A DNA stretch of 64,000 nt. Source: Bacteroidetes bacterium 2013_40CM_41_45. GTDB lineage: Bacteria; Bacteroidota; Bacteroidia; AKYH767-A; 2013-40CM-41-45. Below are positions 42,709 to 51,917 of this stretch, one piece after another. The translations under genes and the position numbers were made by a program. Below the pieces are notes generated by a model. It worked only from the letters and a program-made list of their open reading frames with translations, made no database searches and was not told the DNA's origin. How positions within the stretch are numbered: the stretch's first letter is position 1; each line of letters starts with the position of its first letter. The stretch lies in the NCBI GenBank assembly GCA_002215675.1, contig NGFH01000009.1, positions 237,501 through 301,500 on the forward strand, given 5' to 3'.

Positions 42709-44049
42709 ATGCCGATGGAAAATGGCGTGAAAAAGACTGCAGGTAAAAAAATCATCAACGCATGGGCAATGTATGACTGGGCGAACTCGTCTTATTCGCT
42801 GGTCATCACTTCTGCTATTTTTCCTATTTACTTTCATAAAATAGTTACTGCCGGTGGCTCAGAAACAGTTCAGTTTATGGGCAGAGCTTTCAATAGCGCT
42901 TCGCTGCTTACGTATGCGCTATCAGCTGCATTTCTTGTTATTGCCACGCTTTCCCCGCTGCTATCATCGCTTGCCGATTACAGTGGACGCAAAAAAGCAT
43001 TCATGTTTTTTTTCTGCACGCTGGGTTCCGTTGCATGCTCCTCTTTGTTCTTTTTTGATTCTACCGATAAGCTGGCGCTGGGGATTTTTGGATTTATGCT
43101 GGCAGCTATCGGCTTTTCGGGCAGCATTGTTTTTTATAATGCTTTCCTGCCTGAGATTGCCGCACCCGAAGACCAGGACCGTGTGAGCGCACGGGGGTTT
43201 GCCCTTGGTTATATCGGCAGTTCGCTGCTCATGATTTTTTCTCTGACTATGATTTTGTTTCCGCAGTGGTATGGAGGTGTAGATGCCGGCTTCGCATCGC
43301 GCCTTGCATTTTTGCTGGTAGGTATCTGGTGGTTTGGTTTTGCGCAGCTCACGTTTGCTATCGTGCCCGAGCACACGGTGAAACGGCCTTTCACCCGGAA
43401 AATTTTATTGAACGGCTACCGGGAGCTTCAGAAAGTATGGAATGAACTTCGCGAACTAAAACGCCTGAAACTTTTTCTCCTCGCTTTTTTCTTCTACAAC
43501 ATGGGGACACAGACGGTGATGTACGTGGCAACAATTTTTGGAGAGAACGAATTAAAACTTCCAACGGAAGTGTTGATTATGGTTGTGCTTATTATTCAGT
43601 TTGTCGCTATTGCGGGGGCGTATTTATTTTCAAACCTGTCAGGTATATATGGCAATGTGAAAGCGCTAAGCATAGCAATTTTTGTATGGGTGTTCATCTG
43701 TATCGCAGCTTATTTTGATGACAGGCGTTTCGGTGTGAACGAGCAAACTATGTTCATCATCATCGCTGCCTTTGTGGGCATGGTTATGGGGGGAATTCAG
43801 TCGCTCTCGCGCTCAACGTATTCTAAGCTGCTGCCCGAAACGAGGGACCATGCATCCTACTTCAGCTTTTATGATGTCTGCGACAAGGTGGGAACCGTGA
43901 CAGGCACATTCATGTATGGTTACGTGATTGAAGCCACCGGAAGCATGCGAAATTCCATCATAGGGCTGATTCTATTTTTCATCATCGGTTTGATTTTGTT
44001 ACTTCGCCTTCCGAAAAAAACAGCAGTTAGCTTACAACCGGCTTTATGA
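42709..44049 (+). CDS. MFS transporter, UMF1/Atg22-like
   Basis: A 446-residue protein with twelve predicted helices. The start INAWAMYDWANSSYSLVITS is the hallmark of the UMF1 family (bacterial relatives of Atg22), and GGIQSLSRSTYSKLLPE is conserved too. The substrate is unknown; Atg22 exports amino acids from the yeast vacuole. A second ATG six bases downstream is possible, because a -7-like TATCTTTC abuts the first ATG. The stop overlaps the LutA-like gene by four bases. Confidence 0.9.
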   Translation: MPMENGVKKTAGKKIINAWAMYDWANSSYSLVITSAIFPIYFHKIVTAGGSETVQFMGRAFNSASLLTYALSAAFLVIATLSPLLSSLADYSGRKKAFMFFFCTLGSVACSSLFFFDSTDKLALGIFGFMLAAIGFSGSIVFYNAFLPEIAAPEDQDRVSARGFALGYIGSSLLMIFSLTMILFPQWYGGVDAGFASRLAFLLVGIWWFGFAQLTFAIVPEHTVKRPFTRKILLNGYRELQKVWNELRELKRLKLFLLAFFFYNMGTQTVMYVATIFGENELKLPTEVLIMVVLIIQFVAIAGAYLFSNLSGIYGNVKALSIAIFVWVFICIAAYFDDRRFGVNEQTMFIIIAAFVGMVMGGIQSLSRSTYSKLLPETRDHASYFSFYDVCDKVGTVTGTFMYGYVIEATGSMRNSIIGLILFFIIGLILLLRLPKKTAVSLQPAL

Positions 44050-44765
44050 TAGTAGACATTTTTGTCCCTTGTTTTATCGACCAGATTTACCCGAACACGG
44101 CTCGTAACATGATTCGTATTCTTGAAAAAGTTGGATGCAGCGTTAATTACAATCCTGCGCAAACATGTTGCGGGCAGCCGGCTTTCAATGCAGGGTTCAG
44201 GAAGGAAGCAAGAGAAGTGGCGGAGAAATTCATCCTTGATTTTCTTTCAGACCGGCCTATTATATGCCCATCTGCTTCATGCACAGGTATGATTAAGAAT
44301 TATTACTCGCAGATGTTTCATAATACTTCACTTCATAATGAATACAAGCAGGTGCAAAAAAACATTATTGAATTCTCTGACTTCCTCGTTAATGTTTTAA
44401 AAGTTACAGACCTCGGCGCCGAATTACGCGGCACGGCAACGTACCATGATTCCTGCAGCGCGTTGCGCGAATGCAACATCAAAGATTCTCCGCGGGCATT
44501 GCTGAAAAAAGTAAAAGGGCTGGAGATGCGGGAAATGGAAGATACAGAAACATGCTGTGGTTTTGGCGGAACTTTTGCCGTAAAGTACGAAGCCATTGCT
44601 GTTGCTATGACCGACCAGAAAGTCGCCCGTGCAGAAGATGTTGGGGCGAAGATTGTTGTATCCACAGATATTTCGTGTCTCATGCATATGGAGAGTTACT
44701 GTAAAACGCAGAATAAAAACATTCGCTTTATGCACCTTGCTGATGTGCTGGTGCAGGGCTGGTAA
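44046..44765 (+). CDS. LutA/YkgE family Fe-S oxidoreductase subunit
   Basis: A 239-residue protein with the two CCG domains of LutA and heterodisulfide reductase subunit B: VPCFIDQIYPNTA and QTCCGQPAFNAGF in the first half, ETCCGFGGTFAVKY in the second. Such domains hold cubane-type Fe-S clusters in (L)-lactate oxidation complexes. LutB and LutC are not encoded next to it. It overlaps the MFS gene by four bases and is followed by serS, so substrate uptake plus oxidation is one possibility. Confidence 0.88.
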   Translation: MIVDIFVPCFIDQIYPNTARNMIRILEKVGCSVNYNPAQTCCGQPAFNAGFRKEAREVAEKFILDFLSDRPIICPSASCTGMIKNYYSQMFHNTSLHNEYKQVQKNIIEFSDFLVNVLKVTDLGAELRGTATYHDSCSALRECNIKDSPRALLKKVKGLEMREMEDTETCCGFGGTFAVKYEAIAVAMTDQKVARAEDVGAKIVVSTDISCLMHMESYCKTQNKNIRFMHLADVLVQGW

Positions 44766-44811
44766 GTGCGAATGCGAGTAGATAGGAATTTACAAACTAT
44801 GAAAAATTTTT

Positions 44812-46083
44812 ATGCTTCAGCTTAATCTTATAAGAGAAAAACCGGACTTTGTTATTGAACGTCTTACCGTAAAAAACTTTGATGCAAAAGATGTGGTCCA
44901 ACAAATTTTATCTATTGACGAAAATAGAAGGGCAACACAAACAAAGTTAGATGCACTGCTGAATAATTCCAACCAGCTGTCGAAAGAAATCGGGGAACTT
45001 TTCAAGAGTGGTAAAAAAGCGGAAGCAGATTCTTTGAAAGAGAAAAGCACAGCTCTTAAAGAAGAAAGTGGCAAGCTGAAAGAAGCGCTCGATGAATTTG
45101 AAAAACAGTTGCAGGAAATACTTATCCGGTTGCCTAATCTTCCCTCAGAAAAAGTTCCTCGGGGGAAAAGTCCCGAGCAGAATGAAATGGTTCACAGCGA
45201 GGGCGAGAAACCAACCCTCGATAAAAATGCTTTGCCTCATTGGGAACTCGCAACAAAATACGACATCATTGATTTTGACTTGGGCAACAAGCTTACGGGC
45301 GCTGGATTCCCTGTGTATAAAGGAAAAGGTGCGCGGCTTCACCGGGCTATGATAAATTTTTTCCTTGACAGAGCCACGGCAGCGGGATACAAAGAGATTC
45401 AACCGCCTGTACTGGTAAACAGGGATTCGGGTTTTGGCACAGGGCAGCTTCCTGATAAAGACGGGCAAATGTATCACGTAACCGAAGATAATTTTTACCT
45501 GGTTCCAACGGCTGAGGTTCCGGTCACAAATATTTATCGTGATGTGATTCTTAAATCTTCTGATTTCCCTGTGAAGATGACGGCCTACACGCCCTGCTTC
45601 AGGCGCGAGGCCGGCAGTTATGGTAAAGATGTGCGCGGTCTTAACCGCCTGCACCAGTTTGATAAAGTTGAAATTGTTCAGCTTCAGCACCCGGATAAAT
45701 CGTATGACACTTTGGAAGAAATGAAAGACTATGTTGCAGAGTTGCTCAGGATGCTTCAGCTTCCTTTTCGCATCATGAAACTTTGCGGAGGCGATATGAG
45801 TTTTGCATCTTCTCTCACGTACGACTTTGAAGTATATTCTGCAGCGCAGCAAAAATGGCTTGAGGTAAGTTCTGTTTCTAACTTTGAATCGTTCCAGGCA
45901 AACCGGATGAAAGCGCGCTTTAAAGATGCAGACGGAAAGACAAAACTCGTCCATACCCTCAACGGCAGCGCATTGGCCTTTCCACGGATTGTTGCTTCTT
46001 TGCTTGAAAATAACCAGTCTGAAAAGGGGATACGCCTTCCTGCAGGTCTTGCAGCGTACGCTGGATTTGAGATGATTGATTAG
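44812..46083 (+). CDS. serS: Seryl-tRNA synthetase
   Basis: A 423-residue class II synthetase that charges tRNA-Ser. The N-terminal coiled-coil arm (about 30-110) is followed by the catalytic core with motif 2 (CFRREAGSYGKDVRGLNRLH, QFDKVE) and the motif 3 region (HTLNGSALAFPRIVASLLEN). WLEVSSVSNFESFQANRMKA is characteristic of SerRS. The length is normal. It is a core gene with the TPR protein gene 59 bases downstream. Confidence 0.97.
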   Translation: MLQLNLIREKPDFVIERLTVKNFDAKDVVQQILSIDENRRATQTKLDALLNNSNQLSKEIGELFKSGKKAEADSLKEKSTALKEESGKLKEALDEFEKQLQEILIRLPNLPSEKVPRGKSPEQNEMVHSEGEKPTLDKNALPHWELATKYDIIDFDLGNKLTGAGFPVYKGKGARLHRAMINFFLDRATAAGYKEIQPPVLVNRDSGFGTGQLPDKDGQMYHVTEDNFYLVPTAEVPVTNIYRDVILKSSDFPVKMTAYTPCFRREAGSYGKDVRGLNRLHQFDKVEIVQLQHPDKSYDTLEEMKDYVAELLRMLQLPFRIMKLCGGDMSFASSLTYDFEVYSAAQQKWLEVSSVSNFESFQANRMKARFKDADGKTKLVHTLNGSALAFPRIVASLLENNQSEKGIRLPAGLAAYAGFEMID

Positions 46084-46142
46084 ATACTCAGTAAAATTTC
46101 ACAGGCGAAAATTATTTTCACCCTTTAACCAGCTACGTATTA

Positions 46143-47960
46143 ATGCCTCTTAGAAAATTTTTCCTGACCATATTTTTTTCATTGCCGTTATTGGTTTTCT
46201 GTCAGCCCAACAAAGACCAACAGCTTGCTGACCAGTATTTTTATGGTGGCGAGTATGCTAAAGCTCTGCCCTTGTACGAAAAACTTTATGACAGAAATCC
46301 TTTTGTTTATAATAATTATTTCCGCAGTCTTTTGGAATTGAATGAAACAGATAAGGCGGAAAAACTTGTTAAGAAGCAAACTAAAAAAGACCCTGGAAAC
46401 CCGGTATTGCTTATTGACCTGGGCCAGGTTTATTTCAGGAAGAATAATTCTGTCAATGCCCGCAAGCAGTACGAAAATGCGCTCAGGATATTGCCGCCCG
46501 ACCAAGGAGTGATTATGAACACCGCAAACGCATTCCTCGCAATACGGGAACAGGATTATGCATTGCAAACGTATCTTGAAGGAAGAAAATTAATGCACGG
46601 TATGAATACGTTCAGGTTCGAGATAGCGCAGATTTATTTTCTACAGCAGGATTATCAACATATGCTGGATGAATACTTGGGCGCGCTCGAAGAAAATGCA
46701 GGGCTGCTGCAGAGTGTTCAAAATGTTTTGCAGAGTCGTTTTGGCGGCGATGATGAGAAGGACAATAGTTTCGGTGAATTACTGCGGGCTTCATTGCTTC
46801 GTAAAATTCAAAAGAGTAATGACCCCGTCTTTGCCGAATTATTGATTTGGTATTTTGTACAACAGAAAGATTTTGAATCAGCATTTGTGCAGGCAAAAGC
46901 GGTTGATAAGCGGCTCGGTGAATCGGGGAGCCGCCTTGTTTCGCTCGGTCAGCTTAGCGTTGCAAACCAGGATTACGATGCAGGTATAAAATGTTTTCAA
47001 TACATTATTGATAAGGGCAAATCAAATTTCTATTATACCACCGCGCGTATGGAAATGCTGGGCGCGCGAAATAAAAAAGTAATTGAGAGCGGAAAGTACA
47101 CGGCAGCAGACCTGGAAAACCTTGAAAAAGATTATAAGGCAAGCATTGTAGAATTAGGCAAGTCAGGAGCTACAGCGCCTATGATGCGGGGATTGGCTCA
47201 CCTGTTAACTTTTTATCTTAATAAAACTGAAGAAGCCATAACCATCCTCGATGAAGCTATTGCCCTGCCCGATATAAAACCATCGTACCGGGCAGAGTGC
47301 AAGCTAGAACTGGGCGATGCCTTGCTTTTCTCCGGTGATTTGTGGGAATCAGGTTTGCTTTATTCGCAGGTGGATAAGGCATTTAAATATGACGAGATAG
47401 GCAGGGAAGCGAAATACAGAAATGCAAAGCTGGATTTTTACAGAGGAGAATTTCAATGGGCGCAGGCGCAGCTCGATGTGCTTAAATCGTCCACTTCTCA
47501 GCTGATTGCTAATGATGCAATGTATCTTTCGCTTCTTATTTCAGACAATACGGTTTTCGATTCCACAACCGATGCCCTTACTATTTATTCGCACGCTGAT
47601 TTATTGAATTACCGGAACAGGAGAGGGGAAGCGTTGCAAACGTTGGATACATTGCTTGAAAAATTTCCGACTCATACGCTGTACGATGATGCGTTGTTTA
47701 AGAAAGCAGAAATTTTTGTTTTGGAAAAAAGATATCGCGAGGCAGACTCACTCTATGGTAATGTAGTTTCCGGTTTTCCTACCGGAATTATTTCTGACGA
47801 TGCACAGTTCAGGCGTGCACAGATTCATGAAAAATTTTTGAACGATACCGCCGGCGCCATGCAGCTTTACGAAGAGCTTCTGAAAAATTACCCCGGCAGC
47901 ACGTTTGCAGTGGAAGCGCGAAAGCATTATCGTGCGCTGCGCGGCGACAAGGTGAATTAA
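46143..47960 (+). CDS. Secreted tetratricopeptide repeat protein
   Basis: A 605-residue exported protein: signal peptide 1-21 followed by TPR helices through most of the length (LADQYFYGGEYAKALPLYEKL at the start; LDTLLEKFPTHTLYDDALFKKA near the end). The last repeats resemble the outer-membrane assembly family BamD/YbgF. It probably acts as a periplasmic scaffold. It is 18 bases ahead of the DUF4286 gene and so likely co-transcribed. Confidence 0.85.
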   Translation: MPLRKFFLTIFFSLPLLVFCQPNKDQQLADQYFYGGEYAKALPLYEKLYDRNPFVYNNYFRSLLELNETDKAEKLVKKQTKKDPGNPVLLIDLGQVYFRKNNSVNARKQYENALRILPPDQGVIMNTANAFLAIREQDYALQTYLEGRKLMHGMNTFRFEIAQIYFLQQDYQHMLDEYLGALEENAGLLQSVQNVLQSRFGGDDEKDNSFGELLRASLLRKIQKSNDPVFAELLIWYFVQQKDFESAFVQAKAVDKRLGESGSRLVSLGQLSVANQDYDAGIKCFQYIIDKGKSNFYYTTARMEMLGARNKKVIESGKYTAADLENLEKDYKASIVELGKSGATAPMMRGLAHLLTFYLNKTEEAITILDEAIALPDIKPSYRAECKLELGDALLFSGDLWESGLLYSQVDKAFKYDEIGREAKYRNAKLDFYRGEFQWAQAQLDVLKSSTSQLIANDAMYLSLLISDNTVFDSTTDALTIYSHADLLNYRNRRGEALQTLDTLLEKFPTHTLYDDALFKKAEIFVLEKRYREADSLYGNVVSGFPTGIISDDAQFRRAQIHEKFLNDTAGAMQLYEELLKNYPGSTFAVEARKHYRALRGDKVN

Positions 47961-47978
47961 TCACAGTTATCTGACTCA

Positions 47979-48281
47979 ATGATTATTTATAATGTAACTG
48001 TAAATGTGGATGACACCATTCACCAAGAATGGCTGGCATGGATGAAAACTGTACACGTACCCGATGTGATGAATACAGGCATGTTCAATGATTTCCGCCT
48101 GTGTAAAATTCTTGCCGAAGAAGAGCAGGGTACAACGTATTCATTTCAATACACATGCGAGAATATGAAAATGTATGAGAAATATCGTGATGAATTTGCT
48201 CCCGCTCTTAGGAACCAGGTCATAGAAAAGTTCGGTGATAAATTTGTTGCATTCCGTACGCTGCTCGAAGTAATTGAGTGA
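47979..48281 (+). CDS. DUF4286 family protein
   Basis: A 100-residue cytoplasmic protein: MIIYNVTVNVDDTIHQEWL, then MKTVHVPDVMNTGMFNDFRL and YEKYRDEFAPALRNQVIEKF, the DUF4286 pattern common in Bacteroidota. A ferredoxin-like fold is likely. No function is known. It follows the TPR gene closely. Confidence 0.85.
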   Translation: MIIYNVTVNVDDTIHQEWLAWMKTVHVPDVMNTGMFNDFRLCKILAEEEQGTTYSFQYTCENMKMYEKYRDEFAPALRNQVIEKFGDKFVAFRTLLEVIE

Positions 48282-48331
48282 TGCTTTGCGTATTATTGCG
48301 CAAAATTTTAAATCTATTTTTTTAATTTTCC

Positions 48332-49183
48332 ATGGTAAAAATTTTAAATGTATTTGTAATATTTTTATGGGCGCTATCGCATTCCGGGCTTACACAGAGT
48401 AACGGTGCCAGGGATGAAATCTATAAAATGCTTGCTGCTTGTGATAATCTCAAGACCTCAAGCTTCAATCTTATTTCCAATGAGCGCCTTAAAGACGGGG
48501 TGTATCATGAAAGCGAGATTCTTGTAAAGCTCCAGCGCGACCCCAAAAATGTTTATGTCTACTGCGTAAACCCGAATCCTGGAGCAGAATGTTTATGGCG
48601 GGTCGGGGAGATTAATAATCTTTTGCTTATCAATCCTAACGGTTTTCCGTTTTTTAATCTGAAACTTAATACGCATAATGCATTGCTGCGCAACGGGCAG
48701 CACCACACCATAGAAGAAATTGGTTTTGATTATATAGCCGAAGTTTTCAGGCATTACATAAGACAGGAGGGAGATAAAATATTTAATTTATTTTCTCTGA
48801 ACGGCACAGCAGAATATGACGGGCATCAGTGTAAAGTTCTTCAGTATGAAAACCCGGAATTTACGTATGAAAATTATTCTGTGTTGGAGAGAGAAAATCT
48901 CACAAGCATTGCGTACACCAATTATATAAGCGATTATATGCTGCTCGCGGCAAATAAGCTGAAGAATTATAATAGTGTGAAACCCGGACAGGTAATCAAG
49001 TTACCCGTAACGTACGGAAAAAAAATTGTGCTTTATCTCGATGAACATACCAATCTGCCGTTAGTTCAGATGATTTATGATGAAAAGGGTTTGTATGAAA
49101 AATATGAATTCAAAAGTTTTGTTCTCAACCCGAAATTTGGCCCGGATGATTTCAGCCCCACGAATACGAAATACGGTTTTTGA
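48332..49183 (+). CDS. DUF1571 domain exported protein
   Basis: A 283-residue protein with signal peptide 1-22. The mature part is a LolA-like half-barrel type sheet: RLKDGVYHESEILVKLQRDPKNV, then ECLWRVGEINNLLLINPNGFPF and GPDDFSPTNTKYGF, matching DUF1571. Its function is not established; a lipid- or envelope-related binding role is possible. It lies nine bases before rsmA on the same strand. Confidence 0.82.
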   Translation: MVKILNVFVIFLWALSHSGLTQSNGARDEIYKMLAACDNLKTSSFNLISNERLKDGVYHESEILVKLQRDPKNVYVYCVNPNPGAECLWRVGEINNLLLINPNGFPFFNLKLNTHNALLRNGQHHTIEEIGFDYIAEVFRHYIRQEGDKIFNLFSLNGTAEYDGHQCKVLQYENPEFTYENYSVLERENLTSIAYTNYISDYMLLAANKLKNYNSVKPGQVIKLPVTYGKKIVLYLDEHTNLPLVQMIYDEKGLYEKYEFKSFVLNPKFGPDDFSPTNTKYGF

Positions 49184-49192
49184 TTTTACTCT

Positions 49193-49963
49193 ATGACCGT
49201 TCGTCCAAAAAAATATTTAGGCCAGCATTTTCTTAAAGATACTGCTGTTGCCGAAAAAATTGTTTCTTTTCTTTCCCTGCCTGCAAAAAATATTCTGGAA
49301 ATAGGTCCCGGCAAAGGGATACTCACACAATTTCTTTTCAGGGTAAAAAACACCAATGTTAAAATTATTGAGATTGATAATGAAGCGGTAGAGCATCTTA
49401 TTAAAATGTTTACAGGAAGAGAAGAAAGCATTATTCACGGAGATTTTTTAGAGTTGAAATCAGAAAATATTTTTAATGGGCCGTTCTCGATTATTGGAAA
49501 TTTTCCCTACAATATTTCATCTCAAATTCTTTTTCGTGTGCTCGAAAATAAAGACCAGGTGCCGGAAGTTGTGGGTATGTTTCAGAGGGAAGTGGCGGAG
49601 CGGATTGTTTCGCCGCCCGGAAGCAGGACGTACGGAATATTAAGTGTCCTTATGCAGGCCTTTTATGATTTGGAAATCGTGCTGACTTTAAATGAGGATG
49701 ACTTTTTTCCTCCTCCAAAAGTGAAATCAGCAGTGGTGAGGATGAAAAGAAATTATGCCAATAAGCTGAAGAGTGACGAACATTCTTTTTTTAAAGTAGT
49801 GAAGACAGCGTTCAACCAGCGGAGAAAAAAATTACGAAATGCATTGTCATCATTGATTGAAAGAGACAATGCTTCAAAGATTCCGTATCTTGAATTGCGT
49901 GCTGAAGCGTTGAGCTGGCAGAAGTTTGATGAACTTACTTCTGCCATCACCCGTATGCCATAA
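49193..49963 (+). CDS. rsmA: 16S rRNA (adenine1518-N6/adenine1519-N6)-dimethyltransferase
   Basis: A 256-residue methyltransferase (KsgA) that dimethylates two adenines near the 3' end of 16S rRNA late in small-subunit assembly. The SAM site ILEIGPGKGILTQFL is at about 34-48 and the catalytic motif NFPYNIS at about 102-108. The N-terminal KKYLGQHFL and the C-terminal helical domain are present. Family length is normal. Confidence 0.96.
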   Translation: MTVRPKKYLGQHFLKDTAVAEKIVSFLSLPAKNILEIGPGKGILTQFLFRVKNTNVKIIEIDNEAVEHLIKMFTGREESIIHGDFLELKSENIFNGPFSIIGNFPYNISSQILFRVLENKDQVPEVVGMFQREVAERIVSPPGSRTYGILSVLMQAFYDLEIVLTLNEDDFFPPPKVKSAVVRMKRNYANKLKSDEHSFFKVVKTAFNQRRKKLRNALSSLIERDNASKIPYLELRAEALSWQKFDELTSAITRMP

Positions 49964-49965
49964 AA

Positions 49966-51906
49966 TTATTTCAGCATTTTAGACCAGCCCTCAATTTTCT
50001 TTTCCGCTTCTTTTACTCCGGACGATTTAGCTCTTTGTGCAAACTCCAGGGCTTGGGTGTAATTTTTTTTTCCTGCATAACATTCGGCTACCATCAGGTA
50101 AACATTTGCATCGCTTCCTTTTTTTTGAAAGTACATATTAAAACTTTCAATGGCTTGGTCAAATTGATTTCTGTCTTTAAGCAATCTCCCTTTATTAAGG
50201 TACGGATTGGGAAAATCAGGATTAATTGCTATCGATTTATTGTAGTCAGCAAGCCCGGCATCAGGATTACCAAGCATGCAATATAAGTTTCCGCGGTTGT
50301 TATACGCCTCAAACATTTCCGGCTCAAGTAGTATTGCCTTGTTGAAGTCCTCCATGGCGGCCTGAGTTTTATTACTAACAGCATTTGCAATTCCCCTGTT
50401 AACAAGTGCCTCGGGCATATCAGGTTTCAGCTGAAGCGCTTTATTGGCATAGTAAAGTGCGGAATCATACAGACCTGCTTCCCTGTAAATATTGCTGATA
50501 CTCGCATAAGGCCTTTCAAAATCAGGCTGAAGATTTATAGCTTGCCTGAAATCCACAAGCGCATTTTTAGAATCGTTCGCAGCGTTGTAAGCATGAGCTC
50601 TGTTATTAAATGCCTGCGGAATACGCGGATTGGTTTTAATAACATCTGTCCAGAATGAAATGCTGTCTTTCCAAACCCTGCAGCGCGCGCGGGTTACCTG
50701 GGCAAAAAAGAATGCGTAAAATATCAGCACGACAGAAATGATATTCCTCGCCATTTGGGAATTTTTCTTTCGCATCCATTGGTGCAGGTAGAAAATCAAA
50801 ATAAAATAAAGCATTACGGAAGGAACATAACTGTAGCGTTCTGAAAAAACAGTCGGCCCTACCGGGATGAGCATCAGCACGAGAGCCACTGTTGCTACAA
50901 AATAACCTGCACTGAAAAAAATTAATTTGTTTTTTTTAATGGAAATAAAAATCAATACAGCGGAGATAAAAATAATTCCCCCGCTTATATAATATTTGAC
51001 GGTGACGGTGTCAGGATACTGGTAATAGGAAGTAAGCCCATAAGGATAAATCAGTTTCGCCACGTAATTAATTAAGTTATGGCTGGCGAAAAATATTCTG
51101 GCAGAAGTGCCGAAACCTGTACCTCCGGTATCTATTGAACCTGATTCCTTCGAGGAGATTACTGATATAATTCCCATAATAATAGCAAGAACCAGGAATG
51201 GAATTTTTTCAAAAAGCAATCTTCTATTGAACTTTCTATTGAAATAAAAATCTATCAGGAACAGGACAGGCACAAGCGACACCGCCATGGTTTTCGAAAA
51301 GACCGAGAGGATGAAAAGGAAAAATGTAAGAAGGAAAAATTTTAAATTAAATTTCCTTTGAAGATAATGGACGTAAGAAATCATTGCAGCAAAAAAGAAC
51401 ATGCTATATAATAAGTCCTTTCGTTCTGCCGCCCAGGCAACAGATTCAACACGCATGGGAGTAACAGCAAAAAACAACGCAGTAAAGAGCGAAATGAAAT
51501 TATTTTTTGAAATCAAACGTACCAGGTACGCGACCAGGAAAATGTTAATAAGGTGCAGAATAACACTGACCCAATGGTAACCTGTGCTGTCGAGTCCGAA
51601 TAATCTGTATTCGAGCATGTAAGAAAATAAATGCAGCGGCTGGTAGTTTCCAAAATACGCTTCTGAAAAAATTCTTTTGATATTGTCGGCCGAAATTTTC
51701 TTGATGAGCGGATTATCCGTAATCAGCGCAGGGTCATCCCAGTTGGTAAACCCATTATGCACGCAGGGAAAAAAAGAATAAAACGCAAGTAAAAGAATAA
51801 GAATAATTCCTGCGTTGAATATAGTTTTCCTCTGATTGCTTTCCGGAATTTTTCCGGCATCAGTGCGGACTACAGGCGGACGAATTTTCGCTTTTACTTT
51901 TTTCAA
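49966..51906 (-). CDS. TMTC-like membrane protein with C-terminal TPR domain
   Basis: A 646-residue protein with about ten membrane helices in residues 28-400, the GT-C-type motif NWDDP after the first helix and MRVESVAWAAERKD in a loop, as in TMTC/O-mannosyltransferase-like proteins. The C-terminus (about 420-640) holds six or more TPRs (AFNNRAHAYNAANDSKNAL, then MFEAYNNRGNLYCMLGNPDA). It may glycosylate exported proteins, but activity is unproven. It is 11 bases after the aspartate kinase gene in the same operon. Confidence 0.85.
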   Translation of the reverse strand: MKKVKAKIRPPVVRTDAGKIPESNQRKTIFNAGIILILLLAFYSFFPCVHNGFTNWDDPALITDNPLIKKISADNIKRIFSEAYFGNYQPLHLFSYMLEYRLFGLDSTGYHWVSVILHLINIFLVAYLVRLISKNNFISLFTALFFAVTPMRVESVAWAAERKDLLYSMFFFAAMISYVHYLQRKFNLKFFLLTFFLFILSVFSKTMAVSLVPVLFLIDFYFNRKFNRRLLFEKIPFLVLAIIMGIISVISSKESGSIDTGGTGFGTSARIFFASHNLINYVAKLIYPYGLTSYYQYPDTVTVKYYISGGIIFISAVLIFISIKKNKLIFFSAGYFVATVALVLMLIPVGPTVFSERYSYVPSVMLYFILIFYLHQWMRKKNSQMARNIISVVLIFYAFFFAQVTRARCRVWKDSISFWTDVIKTNPRIPQAFNNRAHAYNAANDSKNALVDFRQAINLQPDFERPYASISNIYREAGLYDSALYYANKALQLKPDMPEALVNRGIANAVSNKTQAAMEDFNKAILLEPEMFEAYNNRGNLYCMLGNPDAGLADYNKSIAINPDFPNPYLNKGRLLKDRNQFDQAIESFNMYFQKKGSDANVYLMVAECYAGKKNYTQALEFAQRAKSSGVKEAEKKIEGWSKMLK

Positions 51907-51917
51907 GAAAGAAAAAT

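Noticed and set aside
45145-45954. A 269-codon minus-strand frame inside serS
   Set aside because: Shadow of serS; no start context and no recognisable domain.
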